Position numbers and translations under genes: made by a program. Under the pieces are notes generated by a model. The model did not search any database and had not been told where the DNA came from. It saw only the letters and a program-made list of their open reading frames with translations. Below, piece by piece: positions 24,497 through 32,787 of a stretch of DNA of 51,700 bases (position 1 is its first letter; every line of letters begins with the position of its first letter). The stretch comes from Spirochaetaceae bacterium (GTDB lineage: Bacteria; Spirochaetota; Spirochaetia; Treponematales; Rectinemataceae): contig JANYKC010000091.1 in the NCBI GenBank assembly GCA_025358255.1, positions 1-51,700 on the forward strand, written 5' to 3'.

Positions 24497-25523
24497 TCAG
24501 CGCAGGGACTGCCTGAGGGCAGCGGCGAAACCCTCCAGGTCCTCGGTCGTGGTGTCGAAGCTCGTCATGAAGCGCACAAGCCCGCCTTCCCAGTCGTAGA
24601 AGAAGTAGTCCTTCCTGAGCTCCTGTGCGGCCGCGCCTTCCATCCGCGCGAATATCGCATTGCTCTCCACCTTGTCCACGATCTCGAGGCCGGGGATTCC
24701 GGCGAGCATCGCGGCGAGCTTTTTCGCCGCGTCGTTCGCCGCTTTCGCGTTCCGTCTCCAGGTTCCGCCGCTCAGGTAGGCTTCATACTGCGCGGCGATA
24801 AAGCGCATTTTCGAGGCAAGCTGGAGGCGGGTCTTTCTCAAGAATGGCGCGTCCTGGGCGTATTTTCCATTGAGGACGACGAGGGCCTCGCCGAAGAAGA
24901 TTCCGTTCTTGGTGCCGCCGAAGGAAAGAAGGTCGACGCCTGCATCGGTCGTGAAGGCTCGGAAAGGGAGGTCCAGGGCGATGGCGGCGTTTGCGATGCG
25001 GGCGCCGTCCATATGGACAGGGAGACCGGATGCGTGGGCAATGGCCGCGAGCTCGGCTATCTCCTCTCGCGTGTAGACGGAGCCGAGTTCGGTGCACTGG
25101 GAGAGTGAGACACAGGCAGGCTTGGATTGGTGGATGTTTTCAAGGTCCTCCAGCGCATCCCTGAGGGCGGCGGGCTGGAGCTTGCCGTGGATCGAGTGCA
25201 AGGGCCTGGTCTTGAGCCCGGCTGCCTCGGGAGCTCCTGCTTCGTCCACGGCAGTCCTGTGCGCCTTCGGCGCACAGGACTGCCGCACCGGGACGTGCCG
25301 CAAGGGAGAGGGCAAGGACATTGGCCCCCGTCCCGTTGAAGACAAAGAAAGTCGAAGAGGCATCGCCGAATTCGGCCTTGAAAAGGGCCGATGCCCGGGA
25401 AGTCCATGCGTCGTCGCCGTAGCCGACGGCATGATCGATGTTCGCCGCGACCAGGGCGGCTTCGATCTCAGGGCTTGCGCCTGAATTGTTGTCGCTTGCG
25501 AAACTGCGTATGCCTTTTGCCAT
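24497..25523 (-). pseudogene. ltaE: Low-specificity L-threonine aldolase, frameshifted
   Basis: The gene starts well (GGAGG, ATG at 25523, MAKGIRSFASDNNSGASPEIE) and runs in one frame through FVFNGTGANVLALSLAARPG and AAVLCAEGA. It then continues in another frame from AVDEAGAPEAAGLKTRPLHS to the end, with the PLP lysine region SFGGTKNGIFFGEALVVL intact. The break is at about 25269-25285, inside a perfect 17-base-pair inverted repeat. At that point the family has an A-H-I segment whose His stacks on the PLP ring; here it reads Q-D with one extra base. Threonine aldolase splits threonine to glycine and acetaldehyde. Apart from this site both halves look well conserved, so the lesion is recent or a sequencing/assembly error. 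Confidence 0.88.
25249..25285. repeat. Perfect 17-bp inverted repeat at the ltaE frameshift
   Basis: The left arm CGGCAGTCCTGTGCGCC (25249-25265), loop TTC and right arm GGCGCACAGGACTGCCG (25269-25285) form a perfect hairpin within the coding sequence. The right-hand plus-strand arm encodes the conserved A-A-V-L-C-A residues; the left arm holds the lost His-Ile positions and the extra base. Confidence 0.95.
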
Positions 25524-25787
25524 GGTTTCCTCCAGGTTCGAGGCATGGAGTGTAGCAAATGGAAGCGTATGGAGGCAACCGCGATCCGCCCCTAGCATAT
25601 GTGGGGATAAAAAGGCTACAATGCGATAAGTCAAGCCCGCAATTGAGCAGCCTCTGAACCTCCGCAAGGCCAAAGATCGTTCCCGGTGTGGGAACTCAAC
25701 GGCCCAACCGGCACATCGCCCCTAACGGGGCGAAACCCCTACCGGGGCCACCCCAACTTACGGGTGAAGTCTCCACCAAGGAACGAC
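25524..25787. other. Leader and promoter region of the DEAD-box gene
   Basis: No gene is seen. A TACAAT -10-like box lies at 25617-25622 without a clear -35. If used, it gives a leader of about 160 bases containing GC-rich hairpins such as CGCCCC-TAA-CGGGGCG near 25726, as is common in cold-shock helicase messengers. AAGGA precedes the helicase ATG. Confidence 0.35.
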
Positions 25788-27800
25788 ATGGAAGTTACCA
25801 GTTTCAAGGATCTCGGTCTCGGTCCCGAAGCCCTCAAGGCCATCGAACGCAAGGGTTTCGAGGAGCCTACGCCCATCCAGGTCATGACGATTCCCCGCCT
25901 CCTCGTCGAAGGCCCCAACCTGGTGGCCAGGGCGCGGACGGGCACCGGCAAGACGGCGGCCTTCGGTCTACCCCTGATCGATCGCCTTTCCAAACCCCAG
26001 CAGAAACCGCGAGCCCTCATCCTCGTCCCCACACGCGAACTCGCCCTCCAGGTCTCGGGTGAAATCACCTCCTTGCGCTCGGGCGATGGCCCCCGCATCG
26101 CGCCGGTCTACGGCGGTGCGTCGATCGGCGAGCAGTTCCGCCGGCTCGCAGGCGGCATCGACATCGTCGTCGGCACGCCGGGCCGCGTCATCGATCACCT
26201 GGATCGCGGAACCTTGGACCTCTCCAAGCTTGAGTTCCTCATCCTTGACGAGGCGGACGAGATGCTCGACATGGGATTCATCGAGGACATCGAGAATGTC
26301 CTCAAGAAATCCCCCCCAGAACGCCGCGTGGTGCTCTTTTCGGCCACCATGCCCCATGGCATCCTCTCCGTGGCCAAGCGCCACCTTGGCAGCTACGAGA
26401 TAGTCGAGGACTCCTCCGAGGCCGTTGCCACCGAGCTGGCCGACCAGGTATGGCTTGAGGTCCGGGAAGGAGACCGCCTGGAGGCCCTATGCCGCGTCAT
26501 AGACTCCGAGGAGGATTTCTACGGCATCGTCTTCACCGCCACCCGCGTCGAGGCCGACCGCGTCGCCAAGGCCCTCGAGGAGCGCGGCTACAGCGCGGAG
26601 GCCCTCCACGGAGAAATCACCCAGGAAGGGCGCGAGCGCATCCTGGCCAAGTTCCGCGACAAGCGCGCTACCATCCTTGTGGCGACCGATGTCGCCGCGC
26701 GCGGCATCGACATCGTCTGCCTTACCCATGTGGTGAACTGGTCCCTTCCCCACGATCCCGAATCCTACCTTCACCGAGTCGGACGGACGGGACGCGCAGG
26801 CAACCAGGGCACCGCCCTCACTTTCGTCACCCCGGACGAGTACCGGAAGCTATTCCGCTTCAAGCGGGCAGCCGGCACCGGCTTCAAGAAGGGCAAGGTT
26901 CCCGCCATCGCCGACGTGATCATGGCCAAGCGTGACCGGATATCCTCCCGCATCCTCGCCAGGGCAGCATCCTCGGCGATCGAGAGCGAGACGGCCGAAT
27001 TTGCCCTGGCTGCGGCGACCGCCAAGGCCGAGCACAAGATCGCCGAGAAGCTCGAATCGACCTCCCTGCCGGTCGCGGAGGACGCCGCATACTTCGACGC
27101 GTCCGTGATCGCCGGGACGGACTCTGGTCCTGATGAATCGCCCCAGGCGGCACCTGAAGCCGCAGCGGGGAAGAAGACCAAGGCCAGGGGCAAGGCCAAG
27201 GCCAAGGCGAAGGAAGCGGGCACCGAGGCCATCGAGCTGTGGACAGGCTTGGCCGACGATCTCCTTGCCCGTCTTGCGCCGCGCGACGCCCTTGCCGCGG
27301 CCCTCTTCGAATCCTTCGGAAACGAGCTGGATCCCGCGCGCTATCGCGAGATTCAGGAATCCTCCGTCGATGCCGCCGCAACAGTCCGCCTTTTCATAGG
27401 CGAGGGAAAGCGCGAAGGCGCCACGCCACGCGGGCTTGCGAGCCTCGTCAAGAAGCTTTCGGGATTGCCGGATCGCCTCGTCGGTGGCATCGAGATCTAC
27501 GAGGGATTTTCCTTCGTGACGGTTCCTTTCGAGGCGGCCGAGCGCGCTATCGCGGAAGCCCGTCGCTCAGGCGGACTGCCGCCGGTGCGGATGGCAACGC
27601 CGCGCGGTGACGGTCCAGGCGCCAAGGGTGAGCGCAGGCCGTATGGCGATAGGAAACCCTTCGCCGACCGCAGGCCCTGGGTTGACCGGAAGGGCGGCTA
27701 CTCCAGTCCAGGCGGCGAGGCGCGGACCGGGGGCTACAAGCGTCCCGAGCGGAGCGGCCCGCCTAGCGCGGGTGGGAAAACCTACAAGAAAGACCATTAG
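25788..27800 (+). CDS. DEAD-box RNA helicase (CsdA/DbpA type)
   Basis: 670 residues from the ATG at 25788. All helicase motifs are present: Q motif GFEEPTPIQ, motif I ARTGTGKTAAF, Ia PTRELA, Ib TPGR, II DEAD, III FSATMP, V ATDVAARGID and VI HRVGRTGRAG. The core ends near residue 370. A helical, Ala-rich region with a Lys/Ala linker follows, then a DbpA-type RNA-binding domain (LFIGEGKREGATPRGLASLV, about residues 540-605) and a basic Gly/Arg/Pro tail. DEAD-box proteins with this C-terminal domain remodel rRNA during large-subunit assembly or act at low temperature. An upstream in-frame ATG at 25686 lacks a ribosome site. A clear terminator follows 11 bases after the stop. Confidence 0.93.
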   Translation: MEVTSFKDLGLGPEALKAIERKGFEEPTPIQVMTIPRLLVEGPNLVARARTGTGKTAAFGLPLIDRLSKPQQKPRALILVPTRELALQVSGEITSLRSGDGPRIAPVYGGASIGEQFRRLAGGIDIVVGTPGRVIDHLDRGTLDLSKLEFLILDEADEMLDMGFIEDIENVLKKSPPERRVVLFSATMPHGILSVAKRHLGSYEIVEDSSEAVATELADQVWLEVREGDRLEALCRVIDSEEDFYGIVFTATRVEADRVAKALEERGYSAEALHGEITQEGRERILAKFRDKRATILVATDVAARGIDIVCLTHVVNWSLPHDPESYLHRVGRTGRAGNQGTALTFVTPDEYRKLFRFKRAAGTGFKKGKVPAIADVIMAKRDRISSRILARAASSAIESETAEFALAAATAKAEHKIAEKLESTSLPVAEDAAYFDASVIAGTDSGPDESPQAAPEAAAGKKTKARGKAKAKAKEAGTEAIELWTGLADDLLARLAPRDALAAALFESFGNELDPARYREIQESSVDAAATVRLFIGEGKREGATPRGLASLVKKLSGLPDRLVGGIEIYEGFSFVTVPFEAAERAIAEARRSGGLPPVRMATPRGDGPGAKGERRPYGDRKPFADRRPWVDRKGGYSSPGGEARTGGYKRPERSGPPSAGGKTYKKDH

Positions 27801-27810
27801 GGAAAAGCAG

Positions 27811-27836
27811 GCCGCCCGCAAGGGCGGCTTTGTTTT
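27811..27836 (+). terminator. Intrinsic terminator of the DEAD-box helicase gene
   Basis: GCCGCCC (27811-27817), loop GCAA, and GGGCGGC (27822-27828) are followed by TTTGTTTT. It lies eleven bases past the helicase stop. Confidence 0.85.
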
Positions 27837-27880
27837 GCCCGTTTCCGGACCTCGCTCCCCCGTGCTAGTATTCCATCGCG

Positions 27881-27936
27881 CCATCTGGCGCGCGCCAGAT
27901 GGCGTGCGCCGCACTGCGTGCGCCGCACTGCGTGCG
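27881..27936. repeat. 22-bp perfect palindrome next to a 14-bp tandem repeat
   Basis: 27881-27902 is a perfect palindrome whose half is CCATCTGGCGC. It runs directly into two and a half copies of GCGTGCGCCGCACT (27902-27936). The block lies between the helicase terminator and ftcD, ending 24 bases before the ftcD start, so it would be in the ftcD promoter or leader. Confidence 0.9.
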
Positions 27937-27960
27937 ACGGCGACGCGACAAGGAGTTTTC

Positions 27961-29652
27961 ATGACGAACCGCAAGATAGTGGAATGCGTTCCCAACTTTT
28001 CGGAAGGGAGGGATAGGTCGACCATCGATGCCATCGCGCGGGCCATCTCCGCCGTGGCTGAGGTCTCGCTCCTCGATGTCGATCCCGGCGCCGACACCAA
28101 CCGGACTGTCTATACCTTTGTCGGCGAGATGGAAGCGGTAGCCGAGGCCGCCTTCCAGGCGGCAAGGACAGCATACGAGCTCATCGACATGACCAGGCAT
28201 CAGGGAGCCCATCCGCGGATGGGGGCCCTCGATGTCTGCCCCTTCGTTCCCGTGTCCGGCGCGACGATGGAGGACTGCGTGGACGTCTCCAGGCGCTTTG
28301 GCGAACGCTTGGCGCGGGAACTTGGGGTTCCCGTCTACCTGTATGAGAAAGCGGCCAGCCGCAGCGAACGGGTGAGTCTTGCCGACATACGTTCAGGCGA
28401 ATACGAGGGCTTGGCGGCGAAGCTCGCCAGGCCGGAATGGAAACCGGATTTCGGACCTGCCACCTTCGTGCCACGCTGGGGCGGGACGGTGACCGGCGCG
28501 CGGGATTTCCTGGTCGCCTACAACGTGAATCTCAATACCCGTGACAAGAAGCTCGCCAATGAGGTCGCCATGACGATCCGCGAGGGCGGAAGGGCAGCGA
28601 AGGACGCAAACGGGAACATCATGAAGGACGGCCAAGGCGCCTCCATAAAGGTTCCCGGCCTCCTTCGGGATGTCCGCGCCATCGGCTGGTACATCGAGAC
28701 CTACCGGTGCGCCCAGATCTCCATCAACCTCGTCAACTACCACACGACTCCCCTCCATGTCGTTTTCGAGACCGCCAAGGCCGAAGCGGAGAGGCTCGGC
28801 CTCCTCGTAACCGGCTCGGAGCTTGTCGGCCTCATTCCCCTCGAACCCCTCGTCCAGGCGGGCCGCTATTTCCTGAAAAAACAGGGCAAGAGCGAAGGCG
28901 CCTGCGAAAAGGACCTGATCGAGGCCGCCATGATGTCCATGGGCCTCGACTCGGTCGGGGACTTCGATCCTGAAAAAAAGGTGGTCGAGTACGCCGCCCG
29001 CCGGGCCGCCGGTGATTCAGCAGTCCTTGCGGGCATGACCGTCTCCGCCTTCGTTGACGAGGTTTCCGGCGATTCGCCCGCCCCCGGTGGCGGCTCGGTG
29101 GCCGCCCTCGCCGGCAGCCTTGGCGCGGCCTTGTCGGCGATGGTCGCCAACCTGACCGTCGGCAAAAAAGGCTATGAGGGATCCTGGACGGAGCTTTCCT
29201 CGCTTGCGGTGAAGGCCCAGGCCCTCAAGGCCAGCCTTCTGCGGGCTGTGGACGAGGACACCCGGGCTTTCGCCGCCATCATGGAGGCGATGAAGCTCCC
29301 CAAGGCCACGGCCCAGGAGAAGGCCGCCCGTGATGCGGCCATCCAGTCCAGCTACCGCCGCGCTTCCCTCGTGCCGCTCGAGACCGCCGAAACCTGCCTG
29401 GCCGCCATCGCCCTTGCCGGGGTCGCTGCGGATAAGGGCAATACGAACTCGGTTTCCGATGCCGGCGTCGGAGCCCTCATGGCCCGCACCGGCGTGGAAG
29501 GCGCGGTGCTCAACGTGCTAATCAACATCGTTTCCGTCTCCGACCCCGCCTTCGTCAGCGAACTGAAGGCCAAGGCGGAAGCCCTCCTCGCAAGGGCGAA
29601 CGCGGACTGTGGGGTGGTCGTTGCCAGGGTACGCGCCTCGATCAAGGGCTGA
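27961..29652 (+). CDS. ftcD: Glutamate formimidoyltransferase / formimidoyl-THF cyclodeaminase
   Basis: 563 residues from the ATG at 27961, which follows AAGGAG. Residues 1-300 are the formimidoyltransferase: MTNRKIVECVPNFSEGRD, then DMTRHQGAHPRMGALDVCPF with the active-site His region. Residues about 355-563 are the cyclodeaminase with VSGDSPAPGGGSVAALAGSL. The enzyme moves the formimino group of N-formimidoylglutamate (from histidine breakdown) to tetrahydrofolate, then releases ammonia to give 5,10-methenyl-THF. The two-domain layout is that of the animal enzyme and many anaerobic bacteria. No hut genes lie in the window. The upstream frame to 27607 is a shadow of the helicase end. Confidence 0.95.
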   Translation: MTNRKIVECVPNFSEGRDRSTIDAIARAISAVAEVSLLDVDPGADTNRTVYTFVGEMEAVAEAAFQAARTAYELIDMTRHQGAHPRMGALDVCPFVPVSGATMEDCVDVSRRFGERLARELGVPVYLYEKAASRSERVSLADIRSGEYEGLAAKLARPEWKPDFGPATFVPRWGGTVTGARDFLVAYNVNLNTRDKKLANEVAMTIREGGRAAKDANGNIMKDGQGASIKVPGLLRDVRAIGWYIETYRCAQISINLVNYHTTPLHVVFETAKAEAERLGLLVTGSELVGLIPLEPLVQAGRYFLKKQGKSEGACEKDLIEAAMMSMGLDSVGDFDPEKKVVEYAARRAAGDSAVLAGMTVSAFVDEVSGDSPAPGGGSVAALAGSLGAALSAMVANLTVGKKGYEGSWTELSSLAVKAQALKASLLRAVDEDTRAFAAIMEAMKLPKATAQEKAARDAAIQSSYRRASLVPLETAETCLAAIALAGVAADKGNTNSVSDAGVGALMARTGVEGAVLNVLINIVSVSDPAFVSELKAKAEALLARANADCGVVVARVRASIKG

Positions 29653-29709
29653 ACCGGCGTTTCCCTCCTTGGCCTCCGCGGGGAATCAGGCTGTCTTCTC
29701 ACCTATGTA

Positions 29710-29743
29710 GCCATGGTGTCGCATAAAAATGCGGCGCCATGGC
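29710..29743. repeat. 15-bp hairpin between ftcD and potA
   Basis: GCCATGGTGTCGCAT (29710-29724), loop AAAA, and ATGCGGCGCCATGGC (29729-29743) pair along 15 positions, two as G-U in RNA. No T-run follows. It may end the ftcD messenger or be an operator just upstream of the potA promoter. Confidence 0.75.
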
Positions 29744-29763
29744 ATATTTATCCGCCAACCATA

Positions 29764-29793
29764 TTGACGAAGAATGCCCATTGTCCCTATACC
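29764..29793 (+). promoter_or_regulatory. Promoter of potABCD
   Basis: TTGACG (29764-29769) and TATACC (29788-29793) are 18 bases apart. The predicted start near 29800 gives a leader of about 32 bases that contains AGGGAGG, supporting the TTG start of potA at 29832. Confidence 0.55.
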
Positions 29794-29831
29794 ATGCGCA
29801 TGACACGTTTTTCTTAGGGAGGCCACCAGAA

Positions 29832-30992
29832 TTGAATGGTTCGGACGTCGCCGTTTCGGCGCTGCGCAAGTCCTTTGGTAGCTTTGAGGCGCTGAAGGAC
29901 GTTTCTTTGGAGATCAGGAAGGGCGAGTTCTTCTCCCTCCTCGGTCCCTCGGGCTGCGGCAAGACGACCCTCTTGAGGTTGATTGCCGGGTTTGAGGATC
30001 CCGATTCGGGCGCTATAGCGATCGACCGCAGGGACGTGCTGGGCCTTCCCCCCGACAAGCGCCGATGCAACACCGTCTTCCAGAGCTATGCCCTGTTTCC
30101 CCACCTGACCGTCTTCGAGAACGTCGCCTTTTCGCTGAGACTCCGGAAGGTCCCGAACCGCCTCCTCAAGGACCTGGTGATGAAGCACCTATCGCTGGTC
30201 CAGCTGGAGGGCCACGCGCACAAGAAGCCCTCACTGCTCTCGGGCGGACAAAAGCAGCGTGTCGCCATCGCCCGCGCCCTCATCAACGAGCCTTCGGTCC
30301 TCCTCCTCGACGAGCCGCTCTCCGCCCTGGACGCCAAGCTGCGCCAGCACATGCTCCTCGAGCTGGACGCCATCCACGACAAGGTCGGGATCACCTTCAT
30401 CTACGTGACCCATGACCAGGCGGAAGCCCTCTCGATCTCCGACCGGATCGCGGTGATGGACGGAGGCAGGGTCCTCCAGGTAGGGAAGCCCACCGAGATC
30501 TACGAGAACCCCAAATCGGATTTTGTCGCCCGCTTCATCGGCGACACGAACATCTTCCAGGGCCTCGTGGTCGAGCGCTGCGGGGATATCGCCTTGGTCG
30601 AGGCCGAGGGCTTTGGCCCCCTCCTTGTGGAGGCCAACGGCGACGGGCCGGTCGGCGCGCGCGTCAGGGTCGCCGTGAGGCCTGAAAAGCTCAGGATCTC
30701 GAGGGAGGCGCCCCAAGGGGGGCTTCAAGGCGCCCATGCGGCGGCAGGGTCCGAGATCAACGTGATGCGCGGCTCCGTGGAGGAGCCGATCTATTCGGGC
30801 TTCCAGACGAAGTACTACGTCCGGGGAGAGAACGGCATGAGCCTGGTCGTGTTTCGCCAGCATGCCAACTGGTCTGAAGGCCGGCCCGACATCGCCTGGA
30901 AGGACGATGTCTACCTTTCCTGGAGCGCCCGGGACGCCGTGATCGTGGAGACCACGGCAGGCCACGACGAAGGGGGGGGGAGCGCCCCATGA
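29832..30992 (+). CDS. potA: Polyamine ABC transporter ATPase PotA
   Basis: 386 residues from TTG at 29832, nine bases after AGGGAGG; the ATG at 29739 lies upstream of the promoter and inside a hairpin, so it is rejected. Walker A GPSGCGKTTLL, the Q-loop VFQSYALFPHLTVFENV, signature LSGGQKQRVAIARAL, Walker B LLLDEP and H-loop YVTHDQAEAL are all present. After about residue 240 comes the TOBE regulatory domain usual in PotA/MalK-type ATPases. It powers import of spermidine or putrescine with PotB, PotC and PotD, encoded next. Its stop overlaps the potB start as ATGA. Confidence 0.94.
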   Translation: MNGSDVAVSALRKSFGSFEALKDVSLEIRKGEFFSLLGPSGCGKTTLLRLIAGFEDPDSGAIAIDRRDVLGLPPDKRRCNTVFQSYALFPHLTVFENVAFSLRLRKVPNRLLKDLVMKHLSLVQLEGHAHKKPSLLSGGQKQRVAIARALINEPSVLLLDEPLSALDAKLRQHMLLELDAIHDKVGITFIYVTHDQAEALSISDRIAVMDGGRVLQVGKPTEIYENPKSDFVARFIGDTNIFQGLVVERCGDIALVEAEGFGPLLVEANGDGPVGARVRVAVRPEKLRISREAPQGGLQGAHAAAGSEINVMRGSVEEPIYSGFQTKYYVRGENGMSLVVFRQHANWSEGRPDIAWKDDVYLSWSARDAVIVETTAGHDEGGGSAP

Positions 30993-31945
30993 AGCGAAAT
31001 TACGGCCCGCTCTACGCCGTCCCCCAGTCGGCATGGCTCCTTGTTTTCTTCGCGGCGCCCCTCGTGATCATCGTGGGCTATTCCTTCCTCGAGAAAGGGC
31101 TCTACGGCGGCGTGAAACCCCACCTGTCCTTGGCCGCATACCGCGAGCTGGCCAACCCGGCCCTCCTTGGCGTCGCATTCCGGACCCTGTGGGTCTCGGT
31201 CGCGGCCACCGTCGTGACCCTCATCGTGGCCCTGCCCTGCGGCTACAGCATCGCGCGGAGCCACAACCAGTCACTCAGGCTTTTTCTCATAATTGTCCCA
31301 TTCTGGACCAACTTCCTCGTGCGCATCTACGCATGGATCTCCATCCTCGGGAACGAGGGCTTCCTGAACGACATCCTCAGGACCCTCGGGGTCACAAGCG
31401 AATCGGTCCAGTTCCTCTACAACCAGTGGGCGGTGATCCTCGTCCTCGTCTACATGTACCTTCCCTACGCCATCCTCCCCCTCTTCACGAGCATCGACAA
31501 ATTCGATTTCAGCCTCCTCGAGGCCGCGCGCGACCTGGGCGCCTCGCGCTTCGCCTCCTATCGCCTGGTCCTCCTGCCCAACATCAGGAGCGGCATTGTC
31601 ACCGCGGTCCTCTTCACCTTCATCCCGATATTCGGTGCCTACGCCATCCCGCTCCTCATCGGAGGCAAGGATTCCTACATGCTGGGCAACCTCATCGCGG
31701 ACCAGGTGACCAAGACGAGGAACTGGCCTTTGGCCGCTTCCATCTCGATGGCGGTGACCCTCCTCTCGGGGCTTGCGGCGGTCGTTTTCCTCTTCCGCTC
31801 CCGTAAGGGCGAGGCCGTGGCCGAAGTCGCCGAATCCGGCATGGACAGCCCCGGTCCAGTTGGCCGGGGCGGCTCCGCGAGCGGCACAGGTGGCCCTGCC
31901 GGCGCGACCGGGGCAACGGGCCTGACCCTCGAGGTTCCGGCATGA
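30989..31945 (+). CDS. potB: Polyamine ABC transporter permease PotB
   Basis: 318 residues. Six membrane segments and the cytoplasmic EAA loop (SLLEAARDLGASRFASYRLVLLP) identify a type I ABC permease of the PotB family. The opening YGPLYAVPQSAWLLVFFAAP and the GAYAIPLLIGG region fit PotB. It forms the channel with PotC. After the last membrane segment there is an unusual tail of about 50 residues rich in Gly, Ala, Ser and Thr (GGPAGATGATG), not part of the family core and probably disordered. It overlaps potA by four bases and potC by four bases, so expression is translationally coupled. Confidence 0.94.
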   Translation: MKRNYGPLYAVPQSAWLLVFFAAPLVIIVGYSFLEKGLYGGVKPHLSLAAYRELANPALLGVAFRTLWVSVAATVVTLIVALPCGYSIARSHNQSLRLFLIIVPFWTNFLVRIYAWISILGNEGFLNDILRTLGVTSESVQFLYNQWAVILVLVYMYLPYAILPLFTSIDKFDFSLLEAARDLGASRFASYRLVLLPNIRSGIVTAVLFTFIPIFGAYAIPLLIGGKDSYMLGNLIADQVTKTRNWPLAASISMAVTLLSGLAAVVFLFRSRKGEAVAEVAESGMDSPGPVGRGGSASGTGGPAGATGATGLTLEVPA

Positions 31946-32745
31946 AAGGCAGGGCTGTCGGGCTTCGCCGGAAGTCATCCTTCTCCGATACCATCTATTT
32001 CGCGACCATCCTGTTCCTCTTCCTTCCACTGTTTGTCCTGTTCACCTATTCCTTCAACGCGGCCAAGGGCGGGACCTGGGCGGGGCTTTCCCTGGTCTGG
32101 TATGAAAAGCTCCTCTTCGAATCACCAACATTGTGGCGGGCGGTGTTCAACAGCGCAGTGATCGCCTTGGGGTCGGCCACCGCCGCGACGATCCTGGGAA
32201 GCCTTGCCGCAGTCGGCACAAGCAGGTACCGCTTCAAGGGCCGGGGGCCGATCAAGGCCCTCTCCTCGATGCCCATGGTCCTCCCGGAGATAGTCGTCGG
32301 CGTCTCCCTCCTGGTTTTTTTCGCCGGGGTCGGCCTCAAGCTCGGCATGCTGACGATCTTCATAGCGCATGCGACCTTCAACCTGCCCTTCGTCTTCCTC
32401 CTCGTGGATGCCCGACTGGACGAATTCGACCCCTCCGTCATCGAGGCTGCCCATGACCTCGGCGCGGATGAGCTGCAGACCCTCCTTCGCGTCATCCTTC
32501 CGATGGCGGCGCCCGGGATCGCCTCAGGCTTCCTCACGGCGGTGACCCTCTCCCTCGAGGATTTCGTCATCACCTTTTTCGTCTCCGGTCCCGGATCCAC
32601 GACCCTGCCCCTGTACATCTACTCCGCCATCCGCTTTGGCGTCTCGCCGGTCATCAATGCCCTTTCGGCCGTCATGGTGTGCGGCACGATCGCCCTCGTG
32701 TATCCGCTGCGCAATTTCCTCAAGGCCTTCGCGGCCCGTGCCTGA
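31942..32745 (+). CDS. potC: Polyamine ABC transporter permease PotC
   Basis: 267 residues with six predicted membrane segments and the EAA loop VIEAAHDLGADELQTLLRVILP. The segment FTYSFNAAKGGTWAGLSLVWYEKL is like the periplasmic loop of PotC proteins. It pairs with PotB as the second permease of the spermidine/putrescine importer. The start ATG overlaps the potB stop (ATGA). Length and motifs are normal for the family. potD begins about 40 bases downstream. Confidence 0.94.
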   Translation: MKGRAVGLRRKSSFSDTIYFATILFLFLPLFVLFTYSFNAAKGGTWAGLSLVWYEKLLFESPTLWRAVFNSAVIALGSATAATILGSLAAVGTSRYRFKGRGPIKALSSMPMVLPEIVVGVSLLVFFAGVGLKLGMLTIFIAHATFNLPFVFLLVDARLDEFDPSVIEAAHDLGADELQTLLRVILPMAAPGIASGFLTAVTLSLEDFVITFFVSGPGSTTLPLYIYSAIRFGVSPVINALSAVMVCGTIALVYPLRNFLKAFAARA

Positions 32746-32787
32746 GCGGCCCTGGTGCCGCTTTATCCCATCATCGGGAGGGTCAAC

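Noticed and set aside
25092..25484. A plus-strand frame of 130 codons across the palindrome
   Set aside because: It is the antisense of threonine aldolase; both halves of the aldolase are clearly conserved on the minus strand.
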